Assembly (NCBI GenBank): GCA_009744235.1 | Contig: WPHV01000002.1 | Coordinates: forward strand, 372,001-436,000 | Source of the DNA: Gillisella vitis | GTDB taxonomy: Bacteria > Pseudomonadota > Alphaproteobacteria > Rhizobiales > Rhizobiaceae | DNA length: 64,000 nucleotides | Direction of reading: 5' to 3' | Part shown: one piece after another, positions 25,738 to 34,116 of the stretch | Numbering within the stretch: the first letter of the stretch is position 1 | How the letters are laid out: the number at the start of each line of letters is the position of its first letter | The notes under the pieces: model-generated | Told to the model about the DNA's origin: nothing | Database searches by the model: none | Seen by the model: only the letters and a program-made list of their open reading frames with translations | Made by a program: the position numbers and the translations under genes

Positions 25738-26694
25738 TTAGCCGGAAACCATGTCATGCTCCCTGTCCCGGTCGGGTTCCATTTTTTTCTGACGAACTCT
25801 CGCTGCTGCCTCCTGCATCTGGGATCGGAACCAGACCAGTGCGGGATCGCGGGTGCGATAGCTGTGCCATTGCAGACATTGTTGTAATGGTGGCAGAGGG
25901 AAAGGCGGGTCCATGATGCGGATACCGCCCAGATTGAGCATGCATTCCGCCAGGCTGCGCTGAACCATGGCAATGCGTTTCGAGCCACGGATAAGGAAGG
26001 GTAGGGAGGCAAAGGAAAAAGTCGAAACCTCCACCTTGATCTTCAGGCCGAGCTTGTCGCAGGCGCGTTGGGCAAAGGTCTCTCCACCATTGGGCGGCTG
26101 CATCACCACATGACCTGCGGCAAGAAAATCATTTTCCGTCATAGGCCCTTCGGCCAGCGGTCCGTCCGCATCCACCACGCAACAGATCTGGTCTTCCAGA
26201 AAAGGCTCGGATGGATGATTGGTCGAGCAAAAGTCGCTTGGCGCCACCAATAGATCCGCTTCTCCGCGCTCAAGAAGGAGATGGGGATAGTTCTGTTGTG
26301 GCTGGAAATGGATTTGCACACCCGGAGCTAGCGCCGACACCTGTCGTAAAAACGGCGGTATGATCGTGTTGAGCGTATAGTCGGACACGATGAGGTTGAT
26401 GCTGCGGGTTGATTCATGGGGAATGAAGGACGGCGTCGACACAACGGCGGCCTCGATGCGCACGATAATGTCGCGCAAGGGCAGTTCCAATGAGGCGGCG
26501 AGGGGGGATAATTCCATGGATCGCCCGACCTGAATCAGCAGCGGATCATCGAAGTAATCGCGCAGACGCCCAAGGGCGTTGCTCATCGCCGATTGGGTGA
26601 TGAACATTTCGTCTGCCGCCCGGCTGACATTGCGAACCCTGATCAGCGTGTCGAGCGCCACCAGCAGATTAAGGTCCAGATTCTTGAAGCGCAT
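25738..26694 (-). CDS. LysR family regulator (NodD/NahR-like) of the catabolic locus
   Basis: 318 residues. MRFKNLDLNLLVALDTLIRVRNVSRAADEMFITQSAMSNALGRLR is the start typical of the NodD/NahR/LinR branch, whose members answer to aromatic inducers. The helix-turn-helix is about residues 23-43. The effector domain follows from about 95, with FLRQVSALAPGVQIHF and ERGEADLLVAPSDF. The C-terminus after 295 is highly charged. It is divergent from the ten-gene catabolic run that starts at 26927, with a 19-bp dyad between. By position it is the presumed activator of that run. The inducer is unknown. Confidence 0.9.
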   Translation of the reverse strand: MRFKNLDLNLLVALDTLIRVRNVSRAADEMFITQSAMSNALGRLRDYFDDPLLIQVGRSMELSPLAASLELPLRDIIVRIEAAVVSTPSFIPHESTRSINLIVSDYTLNTIIPPFLRQVSALAPGVQIHFQPQQNYPHLLLERGEADLLVAPSDFCSTNHPSEPFLEDQICCVVDADGPLAEGPMTENDFLAAGHVVMQPPNGGETFAQRACDKLGLKIKVEVSTFSFASLPFLIRGSKRIAMVQRSLAECMLNLGGIRIMDPPFPLPPLQQCLQWHSYRTRDPALVWFRSQMQEAAARVRQKKMEPDRDREHDMVSG

Positions 26695-26760
26695 GATTGT
26701 CCCCCTCCCAAGGAATCCCTCGAATAACCAGCCAAATTATCGGGGGATCAATCGATTCAT

Positions 26761-26779
26761 GTATTTATTTTAAAAATAC
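26761..26779. promoter_or_regulatory. Candidate LysR-type operator of the catabolic locus
   Basis: GTATTT and AAATAC arms separated by seven bases, in an AT-rich stretch 67 bp from the regulator start and 148 bp from the first catabolic gene. The geometry fits a LysR recognition dyad (a T-N11-A style site). Confidence 0.45.
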
Positions 26780-26926
26780 AAATCATTCATCAATGCAATT
26801 TTGTAAACGAGTTTTTCTTGAGTACATCTTGGGTCAGGGAGGAAATATCGTTGCTTGGCCTTAACGCTGGCAGCGCGGTTCTCCCATCGCCTAAATCGCC
26901 CGAGGAGGCGAGTTCGAGGAGACCCG

Positions 26927-28099
26927 ATGTTTAAGTATTTTCCGACCAATTATGTCTGGAACCTGTCTGTCGATCTGTCGATCGAGATGGGTGCCCGGAT
27001 GGGCGAGATCGAAGAAATGTGCGCCCCTTTGCAGGAGGCGGCCAAAGCGCCTGATGCAGCCGGCACGCAAGCTTTCCGCGAGACCTGGATCAAGATGGCG
27101 GACAAGCTGGTGTCCCTCGCCGAGGAAGACGAAGCCAAGGGCCGGTTGATTTCTGCGGGTGACAAGCTGATCCGTGCCGCCAATTACATGCTGACCGCAG
27201 AACGGTTGCTTGCCCATGGTTCTGAGGGCCGGGTGGCCTTGTATCAGCGCGTTCTGAATGCGTTTGAAAAGGGCTTGAAACTGTCCGGCTCATCCTGTCG
27301 CCGGGTAGAAATTCCCTATGAGGGCAAGCATCTTTCTGCTCTTTACGTACCCGCCGAAGGCGTCGAAGGTGCCGCACCGCTTCTGGTCCAGGTCAATGGT
27401 CTCGACAGTACCAAGGAAATGAAGTTTTTGGTGGGGTTGCCGGTATGGCTTGCCAAGCGCGGTGTCGCTTCGCTGATCGTCGATCAGCCAGGGACGGGGG
27501 AAGCCCTTCGCCTGCAAGGACTGACGGCCCGCTACGAAAGCGAGCATTGGGCAAGCCGTGTGGTCGATTGGCTGGAGGACCGGCCGGATATCGATGCCAA
27601 GCGGATTGGCATGGAAGGGGTGTCGCTTGGCGGTTACTATTGTCCTCGCGCAGTCGCCTTCGAGCCGCGCTTTGCCTGCGGTGTTGCCTGGGGTGCCAAT
27701 CACGATTGGCGCGATGTTCAGAAAAAGCGTCTCGCCCGTGAGGGCAATCTCCCCGTTCCGCATTACTGGAGCCACGTCATGTGGGTCTGGGGCGCCAAGG
27801 ATATGGACGACTTCATGGAGATTGCTGAGAAGGTTCATCTCAATGGCATTCTCGACCGGATTCATGTGCCTTTTCTTGTCACCCATGGTGAAAAAGACAG
27901 CCAGATTCCTCTTCAATGGGCTCATGCCACCTATGATCAGCTGGTCAATAGTCCCAACCGCGAACTGAAGATTTTCGACGAGCGCACCGGTGGCGTCCAG
28001 CATTCCAGCTTCGACAATTCGGCAAATGCCGGTGCCTATATTGCCGATTGGGTGGCGGAGATCCTGGGTGGACGCATCGCAGTCAGGAAAAACCCATGA
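26927..28099 (+). CDS. Alpha/beta hydrolase of the FrsA/DHPON-hydrolase type
   Basis: 390 residues. The start at 26927 follows GAGGAGACCCG. It has an N-terminal helical domain (about 1-115), then the hydrolase core with LVQVNGLDSTKE (oxyanion area), the nucleophile elbow GVSLGG with S233, the acid D324 in THGEKDSQIP, and H359 in GGVQHSSF. The helical N-domain plus this triad recalls 2,6-dihydropseudooxynicotine hydrolase, which splits a C-C bond in an acylated dihydroxy ring. C-C or ester cleavage of an aromatic intermediate is therefore plausible. It is the first gene of the run and overlaps the next by four bases. Subfamily assignment is from memory. Confidence 0.75.
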   Translation: MFKYFPTNYVWNLSVDLSIEMGARMGEIEEMCAPLQEAAKAPDAAGTQAFRETWIKMADKLVSLAEEDEAKGRLISAGDKLIRAANYMLTAERLLAHGSEGRVALYQRVLNAFEKGLKLSGSSCRRVEIPYEGKHLSALYVPAEGVEGAAPLLVQVNGLDSTKEMKFLVGLPVWLAKRGVASLIVDQPGTGEALRLQGLTARYESEHWASRVVDWLEDRPDIDAKRIGMEGVSLGGYYCPRAVAFEPRFACGVAWGANHDWRDVQKKRLAREGNLPVPHYWSHVMWVWGAKDMDDFMEIAEKVHLNGILDRIHVPFLVTHGEKDSQIPLQWAHATYDQLVNSPNRELKIFDERTGGVQHSSFDNSANAGAYIADWVAEILGGRIAVRKNP

Positions 28100-28776
28100 C
28101 CATTAAACTCATGATCTGTGGACGCCGTCGGCTGGGCCAAACGCTTACCGAACATCGCGCACATATGAAGGACCATCACGGCAAGCTCGTGCTGGATTAT
28201 ATCGCGCTTGATCCGGTGAAAGCACCGCAGCGCTATGTTCAAAATCATGCTTTCGATGGTGTCTATTTTGGCGGTACGCCGCAGGTCAAGGCATTGTCGA
28301 TTGGTCTGGATTTCGTCACCGAGGTCTGGGCTCAGGATCTGGCAGGGTTGAAGGCGTCACGCGAGACGCCGTTCTATCTGCAATATCTACAGCCCGACGA
28401 GCCGGAAATGGTCGATGACGCCACTCTGATCGGCACGCCTTGCTCGGAAGAAATAATCATTCCGGTGCAATCGCGCGAAGGTGCTGTGAAGGTATTCCTG
28501 GCCTGGTTTGGTGAAAAGCCGCATGCAAGCGCTGTTTCGGATGTGATCGATACGGTCTCTCACGGGTTGCTTGGATATTGCCGCAACACCCCGCTGTTTC
28601 CCGGCCCGGTCACAGCCATCGACGAATACTGGCTGCCGAATGAGGCTGCCGGTGTCGCTTTCGCAACAGCCTGCCGCGACGCCATCAGCGGACTTCGCCC
28701 CGGCGATACCGGCTTTAGCCTGACCATTGCCCGCGAATACGTTCTCCACGCCGGTCACGTAGACCTCGCCAAATAA
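28096..28776 (+). CDS. EthD-domain protein
   Basis: 226 residues. The start overlaps the preceding stop (ATGA), so the two are translationally coupled. Two dimeric alpha-beta-barrel (EthD) segments are visible: MTIKLMICGRRRLGQTLTEHRAHMKDHHGKLV (1-32) followed by the hydrophobic strand region to about 120, and a second from about 120 with IIPVQSREGAVKVFLAW. EthD-like proteins accompany ether- or polyketide-type monooxygenation and some act as cofactor-free cyclases, decarboxylases or heme-binding oxidases. The exact reaction here is unknown. The conserved HRAHMKDHHG histidines are the likely active site. Confidence 0.75.
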   Translation: MTIKLMICGRRRLGQTLTEHRAHMKDHHGKLVLDYIALDPVKAPQRYVQNHAFDGVYFGGTPQVKALSIGLDFVTEVWAQDLAGLKASRETPFYLQYLQPDEPEMVDDATLIGTPCSEEIIIPVQSREGAVKVFLAWFGEKPHASAVSDVIDTVSHGLLGYCRNTPLFPGPVTAIDEYWLPNEAAGVAFATACRDAISGLRPGDTGFSLTIAREYVLHAGHVDLAK

Positions 28777-28808
28777 AAGCCAGACGTCATGAAAGAAAGG
28801 AATGTCCC

Positions 28809-29756
28809 ATGAACATCATTGGACCCGATTATCTTGTCTTTGGTGTCGATAATGTCGCCGCCAGTTGCGAGTATCTTACGGCTTTCGGCTTGAAGCCGGT
28901 TGATGTGACGGATGCCGGTGGGCTGTTCGAAGCTTTGGACGGCACGGGCGTTATCGTTCGCCATAAGTCCGATCCGTCCCTTCCGCCGCCGTTGCCGACC
29001 TCGAACATGTTGCGCCAGCAGGTGTATGGGGTGCGCACAGCCGAAGATCTGGATGCGATCGAAGCAGAGTTGTCCAAGGATCGCCGTGTCACGCGGCTGT
29101 CCAACGGGTCGATCGAAGTGAAGGATAGTCATGGCTTCGAGCTCAAGTTCCAGGTGTCGATCCGCCGGAAACTCGACATGCCAGCCGAAAAGATCAACGC
29201 GCCGGGCGCACCCGCCCAGCGCAAACCGAATGAAATCGGCGTTTGGGAAGACATGCCGGCACTGCCACGGTCGCTCAGCCATGTGGTGTTGTTCGTTCCC
29301 GATATCGAGATCGCAACCGAGTTTTATTGTGATCGCCTCGGCTTCGTCGTCACCGATACATTGAGCGGGGCAGGTCCGTTCCTGCGGCCCAAGGCCAATG
29401 ACGATCATCACACACTCTTCTTCATTCGCACGCCGGATTACATGAAAGGCTGTGAGCATCTTGCCTTCCATATGGGTGGCCCGACGGAGTTGATGGTTGC
29501 GGGAACGCGCTTTGTCAAAAAGGGCTATCAGAGTTTCTGGGGGCCTGGCCGCCACAAGTTCGGATCGAACTGGTTCTGGTATTTCAACAGCCCCCTTGGC
29601 TGTCACTTCGAATACGACGCCGACATGGACAAGCACGACGATACATGGGTGGGCCGCGACGTGCCGATCAGTGCCGAGGCGTCTCAACTCTTCCTGTTCG
29701 AAATGCGCGAGAAGTGGATGCCCGGTGGTGGTCCGCCTCCCGGTGCCAAGTCCTGA
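28809..29756 (+). CDS. Extradiol ring-cleavage dioxygenase (type I, VOC fold)
   Basis: 315 residues in two VOC modules (about 1-125 and 150-300). The metal ligands of type I extradiol enzymes can be assigned in the second module as H158 (LSHVVLF), H217 (CEHLAFH) and E268 (CHFEYDAD). The neighbouring histidines H200/H201 and H249 are where BphC-type enzymes keep their acid-base residues. So the active site looks intact and should open a catechol-like ring next to the diol using Fe(II) and oxygen. AAAGGAATGTCCC provides the ribosome site. The substrate cannot be read from the sequence. Confidence 0.85.
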   Translation: MNIIGPDYLVFGVDNVAASCEYLTAFGLKPVDVTDAGGLFEALDGTGVIVRHKSDPSLPPPLPTSNMLRQQVYGVRTAEDLDAIEAELSKDRRVTRLSNGSIEVKDSHGFELKFQVSIRRKLDMPAEKINAPGAPAQRKPNEIGVWEDMPALPRSLSHVVLFVPDIEIATEFYCDRLGFVVTDTLSGAGPFLRPKANDDHHTLFFIRTPDYMKGCEHLAFHMGGPTELMVAGTRFVKKGYQSFWGPGRHKFGSNWFWYFNSPLGCHFEYDADMDKHDDTWVGRDVPISAEASQLFLFEMREKWMPGGGPPPGAKS

Positions 29757-29773
29757 CGTGATGGAAAGAGGCC

Positions 29774-30133
29774 ATGTCATCCCGACAATTCCTCTGCCGA
29801 CAGGACGCCGTTGGCGAGGGCGAGGCTAAAGGCTTCGGCCCGCTTGAAGGCTTCCGTCGCAAGATCATCGTGGTCAGACGCGACGGCAAGCTCCATGCCT
29901 GGCTCGATGCTTGCCCGCATTATTCCAGCGGAACGCCGATGGCCTGGAAGACGGATGCTTATTTCAACGGCGAGAAAACGCATCTCGCCTGCCATTCCCA
30001 TGGCGCCTTGTTCGATTTGGAGACGGGAGAATGTGTGCTTGGCCCCTGCCTGGGGCAAGGACTGACACGGGTGGATATTGCAGTGGGTGAGGAAGGCGAG
30101 GTTTTCGCTTTGGTAACTGCGGAGGAGGATTGA
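29774..30133 (+). CDS. Rieske-type [2Fe-2S] ferredoxin
   Basis: 119 residues, a single Rieske domain. Ligands C47 and H49 (ACPHYSSG) and C73 and H76 (ACHSHGALF) form the C-x-H and C-x2-H pair. It lacks any catalytic oxygenase domain. Ferredoxins of this size normally feed a ring-hydroxylating oxygenase, yet no alpha subunit is encoded here, so it may serve the adjacent FAD hydroxylase or keep the extradiol iron reduced, as XylT-type ferredoxins do. The gene is 17 bp after the dioxygenase stop and its stop overlaps the ribosome zone of the next gene. Confidence 0.88.
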   Translation: MSSRQFLCRQDAVGEGEAKGFGPLEGFRRKIIVVRRDGKLHAWLDACPHYSSGTPMAWKTDAYFNGEKTHLACHSHGALFDLETGECVLGPCLGQGLTRVDIAVGEEGEVFALVTAEED

Positions 30134-30135
30134 AC

Positions 30136-31266
30136 ATGAATTCGGGTATCAAGAAGATCCTGATTATCGGCGGTGGATTTTCGGGAATGACGGCGGCACT
30201 TCAGCTGTCGCGAGAGGGGTTTGAGGTCGATCTCGTGGAGATCGATGCAGGATGGCGCTCCTATGGGGCAGGCATCAGCCTGCACGGCTCGACGCTCAGG
30301 GTGCTGCGCCAACTCGGCCTCCTGGATCGCTTCATGGAGGAGGGTTATGCCAGTGACGGCGTGCAATTGCGCGGGCCTGATGATACCGTGCTCTTTACAC
30401 TGCCAACCCCCCGGGTGGCTGGCGACGATATTCCCGGTGGCGGCGGCATCATGCGCCCGGCGCTTGCCAAAATCCTGTCGGAGGCTGTGCGGGCTTCAAC
30501 AGCCAAGATTCGCCTGGGCGTGACATTTACCGATATCGTCCAGAGCGAAGATGGAGCACAGGTCAGCTTTAGCGACGGCAGTTCAGACCGATTCGATCTT
30601 GTTGTTGGGGCGGACGGGCTGTTTTCCGCTGTTCGTTCCAAAACCTTTCCCCATGCGCCAAAGCCCCGCTTCATCGGCCAGTCGGTCTGGCGCGCCGTTT
30701 TGCCAAGACCGGAGGAACTGGAAACCATCACGATGTGGATGGGTCCGAAACTCAAGGTCGGTTTGAACGGCGTCAACAAAAGCCAGGCCTATCTGTTCCT
30801 GACCGAAGATCGCCCCACCAACGATTTCGTGGCTCCGGAACTGTTCGTCGAGACCCTGCGCGGCTTGCTGGAGCGTTTTGCCTCGCCGATCATACGAGGA
30901 ATTGCTGCGCAATTGTCAGCTGAGCACCAGATCATTTACCGGCCCCTGGAGCAGATGTTGCTGCCGCGTCCATGGTTTCAGGGGCGGGTGGTTCTGATCG
31001 GCGACGCCGTTCATGCCACGACACCGCATCTGGCCGCCGGTGCCTGTATCGGTATCGAGGATGCCATGGTGCTGGCCGAGGAACTGGTTAAGGGCAGCGA
31101 TATCGATGGTGCGCTTGCCACTTTCGAGGCACGGCGCTGGGAGCGGTGTCGGATGGTGGTCGAGAACTCGGGTCGTTTGGCCGATATCGAGATCCATGGC
31201 GGCAGCCGTGAAGAGCATGCCTCAATCATGAAAGTTTCGATGAAAACCCTGGCGGAAGCGATCTGA
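30136..31266 (+). CDS. FAD-dependent aromatic hydroxylase (class A monooxygenase)
   Basis: 376 residues of the UbiH/p-hydroxybenzoate hydroxylase family. The ATG at 30136 lies seven bases after GGAGGAGG, so I prefer it to the in-frame TTG two codons earlier. The FAD fold KKILIIGGGFSGMTAALQLSREGFEVDLVEID is at the N-terminus, the DG motif FDLVVGADGLFSAVR near 155, and the GD motif VVLIGDAVHATTPHLAAGACIGIEDAMVLAEEL near 283. It probably adds a hydroxyl to a phenolic ring, creating the diol that the extradiol enzyme cleaves. Confidence 0.88.
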   Translation: MNSGIKKILIIGGGFSGMTAALQLSREGFEVDLVEIDAGWRSYGAGISLHGSTLRVLRQLGLLDRFMEEGYASDGVQLRGPDDTVLFTLPTPRVAGDDIPGGGGIMRPALAKILSEAVRASTAKIRLGVTFTDIVQSEDGAQVSFSDGSSDRFDLVVGADGLFSAVRSKTFPHAPKPRFIGQSVWRAVLPRPEELETITMWMGPKLKVGLNGVNKSQAYLFLTEDRPTNDFVAPELFVETLRGLLERFASPIIRGIAAQLSAEHQIIYRPLEQMLLPRPWFQGRVVLIGDAVHATTPHLAAGACIGIEDAMVLAEELVKGSDIDGALATFEARRWERCRMVVENSGRLADIEIHGGSREEHASIMKVSMKTLAEAI

Positions 31267-31402
31267 CCTCGGGGATTATCGAGCATGATAGTCAATACTA
31301 AAATTAATTAAACATTTGATTTTATGTAATTATTTTCGACGGCGTTCCAATTGGGAGATCGGACGCGTTTGTCGGCGCATGAAAACAACCGGAGGAGATG
31401 GA

Positions 31403-32521
31403 ATGTCAGGACAGAAATTTGGAGTGGCCGGGTCGATTGCTCTCGTCATCGGTCACTTCTCGGGCATGCTTGACTTGATTGCTCTTCCCGTCTGGGTTGG
31501 TGCGCTTGTCGAACGCTTCGGGTTCAGCCCGCAGCAGGCGGGCGGTATCGTCACCTTGTTCCTGGTCGGTGCAGTGGTTGCGAGCCTCATTGTCGCGCCT
31601 CGTTTCAACCAGATGAACCAAAGGCTCTGGGCCTCCATGGGGTTTGCCGTTGCCGCTGCCGCCTTTTTTGGCGCATCGAGACAGACGGCTTTTGTGCCGC
31701 TTGCGCTTTTGCATCTGACCGCCGGTGTCGCGGTCGGCACGGCCCTTTCGATGGTACATGGAACTATAGGGCAAGCGGCCAATCCGCACCGGCTATACGC
31801 CATGGCTGGCATCGCCCTTGGGCTTTTCGCCATTGTTTTGCTGGCAGCCATACCGCAGCTTTTGATCGTCTTTGGTGGCTCTGTTCTTTTCTATGTATTC
31901 ACCGGCATCATGGTGATTGCCGCGCTAAGTTGTGCGTTTCTGTTTCGCAATCCCGTCCATGCCGTTGAGCCAGAAAAAAAGCCCTTTAGCCGGGCAATGT
32001 GGTTCACAATCTTTGGTATCAGCATCTTGACCTTCAACCAGTCCATGGTGTTTTCCTTCGTCGAAGTCATCGGTAAATCGCGCGGGTTTTCCGCAGAGAG
32101 CGTGTTGGCCGTTCTCATCGCGCTGGGCTTCGTCAATTTCATATTGCCATCTCCGCTGGCTGCTTTTTTGCAGACGCGCGTCTCCGCCACGACCGTGACC
32201 CAGATTGGACCGGCGGTACAGGTCGTGCTGGCGATCATCGTGACCTCGGTGACCATTTTTCCGGTCTGGGCGGTTGCGGCCTCCCTGTTCGTCTCCGTGC
32301 AGATCTTCACCCATAACTTTGCGTTCGGCCGCCTCGCAAAACTCGACCCGACCGGACGTGCCGTTGCCGCGACCCCAGCGATGCTGATGGTGGGAGCCGC
32401 ACTTGGCCCGATTGTCGGCGGCGCATTGGGTGAAAATTTTGGCTTCGCGGCGCTGGGCGTGACGGCCGTGGCGGTCGGCGCTGCATCTATCGGCTTCTTT
32501 ACCAAGGCGAAAACAGCATGA
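31403..32521 (+). CDS. MFS transporter
   Basis: 372 residues with about twelve hydrophobic helices. The start at 31403 follows GGAGGAGATGG; the frame opens further up without support. The N-terminal half has VASLIVAPRFNQMNQRLWASMGF, a degenerate version of the MFS loop-2 motif. A hydrophilic stretch (HAVEPEKKPFS) separates the halves near residue 190. It is smaller than most aromatic-acid MFS carriers (about 450). An AT-rich gap of 136 bp upstream may hold a secondary promoter. In context it is the likely importer of the compound degraded by this locus. Confidence 0.82.
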   Translation: MSGQKFGVAGSIALVIGHFSGMLDLIALPVWVGALVERFGFSPQQAGGIVTLFLVGAVVASLIVAPRFNQMNQRLWASMGFAVAAAAFFGASRQTAFVPLALLHLTAGVAVGTALSMVHGTIGQAANPHRLYAMAGIALGLFAIVLLAAIPQLLIVFGGSVLFYVFTGIMVIAALSCAFLFRNPVHAVEPEKKPFSRAMWFTIFGISILTFNQSMVFSFVEVIGKSRGFSAESVLAVLIALGFVNFILPSPLAAFLQTRVSATTVTQIGPAVQVVLAIIVTSVTIFPVWAVAASLFVSVQIFTHNFAFGRLAKLDPTGRAVAATPAMLMVGAALGPIVGGALGENFGFAALGVTAVAVGAASIGFFTKAKTA

Positions 32522-33099
32522 CACAATTTCCTGACATTACCCGTATCGTCACCGGCCATGCGAGCGATGGCCGCTCCATCCTCAGCGAAGTCGGACCTTT
32601 GCCCACGGTGGTTGAAATCAATGCCATTCCCGGCACTGTGTTTCACGAAGTGTGGGAGACTGGCGAAAGCCCTGCGCGGATCGATAATGGTGCCGATCCA
32701 ACCCTCGGGCCTCTTATCCTTCCCCCTCCAGCTGGCGGAACGCGCATCCGTTTTGTCGATATTCCGCCGGATACCGAGGATTTTTTGAAAACCGGTGCAG
32801 AGCGAATGAATGTGGCCTTCGAGCAATTGGGCGACACAGCTGCATCGACGGTGGAGGAGCATTCCCCGCATCCGCTGATGCATCGCACGGAATCCGTTGA
32901 TTACGGCGTTGTCATTGAAGGCGAGATGACCCTGGTTCTTGATGATGGTGAGGTGCTTTTGAAGCAGGGTTCCGTCGTTATCCAGCGTGGCACCAACCAT
33001 GCCTGGGCCAATCGCTCCGGCAAGACGTGCCGGATGCTCTTCATCCTTGTCGCAGGGGTCTACGATCCCGCCATCGCCGCAAGCCTTGCCGGACGATGA
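32518..33099 (+). CDS. Cupin-domain protein
   Basis: 193 residues with one cupin barrel in the C-terminal part. HRTESVDYGVVIEGEMTLVLDDGEVLLKQGSVVIQRGTNHAWANRS covers both cupin motifs, with histidines and glutamate as possible metal ligands. The N-terminal 100 residues are unassigned. The ATG overlaps the MFS stop by four bases. Single-barrel cupins of this type turn up in aromatic and polyketide pathways as isomerases, cyclases or small dioxygenases. It is too short and single-barrelled for gentisate dioxygenase. Function unknown. Confidence 0.8.
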   Translation: MTQFPDITRIVTGHASDGRSILSEVGPLPTVVEINAIPGTVFHEVWETGESPARIDNGADPTLGPLILPPPAGGTRIRFVDIPPDTEDFLKTGAERMNVAFEQLGDTAASTVEEHSPHPLMHRTESVDYGVVIEGEMTLVLDDGEVLLKQGSVVIQRGTNHAWANRSGKTCRMLFILVAGVYDPAIAASLAGR

Positions 33100-33138
33100 T
33101 AGCCGGGCGCCACCAATAACAGCAGGAATGAGGTCATC

Positions 33139-34116
33139 ATGAAGTTTGCAACCTATCACGACGGAAGCCGCGACGGCCAGCTCTGGATCGTTTCTCGCGA
33201 TCTGAAGCGGGCAGTTCCGGCCACCGGCATCGCTGTGTCCCTCCTTGCCGCGCTGGAAGATTGGGACGCCGCCGCTCCCCGCCTTCTCGAACTGTATGAA
33301 CGGCTCAATGCAGGGAATGAACCCTTTGCCACCAGCTTCCAGCCGGAACGGTGTTTGGCGCCCTTGCCGCGGGCGCCACAATGGCTGGATGCCTCTGCCT
33401 TCCTCAACCATGGCCGGTTGATGGATAAGGCCTTCGACAATCCGATCAACCCGGATTTTGAGACGGTACCCTTGATCTATCAGGGGGCAAGCGATGATTT
33501 ACGCGGACCGCTGGCAGGCGTGGAGTTTCTCGATGACACGCTCCTGATCGACATGGAAGGCGAGTTCGGCGTCATTCTTGCTGATGTGCCAATGGGCGTG
33601 ACGCCGGAAAATGCCATCGACCACGTCCGTCTGCTGGTGCAGATCAACGATTGGTCGCTGCGCGCCCTTGGGCCGCGCGAAATGCGGGCGGGTTTCGGGT
33701 TTCTCCAGGCTAAACCATCGACGGCCTTTGCACCTGTCGCCATTACGCCGGATGAGATCGGGCCGCTTTGGTCAAACGGTCGGGTCGGTCTGGCTTTGCA
33801 CGTGGAGATCAACGGGCGGCGAGTTGGTGATGCCCATGGCAGCGAAATGCATTTCTCCTTCGGGGAATTGATCGCTCATTGCGCCCGTAGCCGACGTCTG
33901 TCGGCGGGAACCATTCTGGGTTCCGGCACGGTGTCCAATGCAGACCGTGCCGCCGGTTCGTCCTGCATTTCCGAAATCCGGGTGATTGAGCTTCTCGATG
34001 AAGGCAAGGCGCGGACACCGTTTCTGACCTGGGGTGATCAGGTGCGGATGGAGGCGCGGCTGCCGGATGGAACAACGCCTTTCGGGGTGATTGATCAGGC
34101 TGTGGTGAAGGCCTGA
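33139..34116 (+). CDS. Fumarylacetoacetate hydrolase family protein
   Basis: 325 residues. FAH-fold enzymes hydrolyse or decarboxylate beta-diketo acids produced after ring opening. Visible landmarks are DDTLLIDMEGEFGVILADVPMG, carrying the acidic metal ligands, VHLRLLVQINDWSLR-like spacing near 165, and ETH-like SFGELIAHCARSRRLSAGTILGSGTVSNAD. The N-terminal third resembles the small domain of full-length FAH proteins. The likely role is cleavage of the ring-fission product made by the extradiol enzyme. Its stop overlaps the next start by one base (TGATG). Confidence 0.85.
   Translation: MKFATYHDGSRDGQLWIVSRDLKRAVPATGIAVSLLAALEDWDAAAPRLLELYERLNAGNEPFATSFQPERCLAPLPRAPQWLDASAFLNHGRLMDKAFDNPINPDFETVPLIYQGASDDLRGPLAGVEFLDDTLLIDMEGEFGVILADVPMGVTPENAIDHVRLLVQINDWSLRALGPREMRAGFGFLQAKPSTAFAPVAITPDEIGPLWSNGRVGLALHVEINGRRVGDAHGSEMHFSFGELIAHCARSRRLSAGTILGSGTVSNADRAAGSSCISEIRVIELLDEGKARTPFLTWGDQVRMEARLPDGTTPFGVIDQAVVKA

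Noticed and set aside
31891..33411. A 506-codon reverse frame
   Set aside because: Antisense to the MFS, cupin and FAH-family genes, which are each well supported; low-complexity product.
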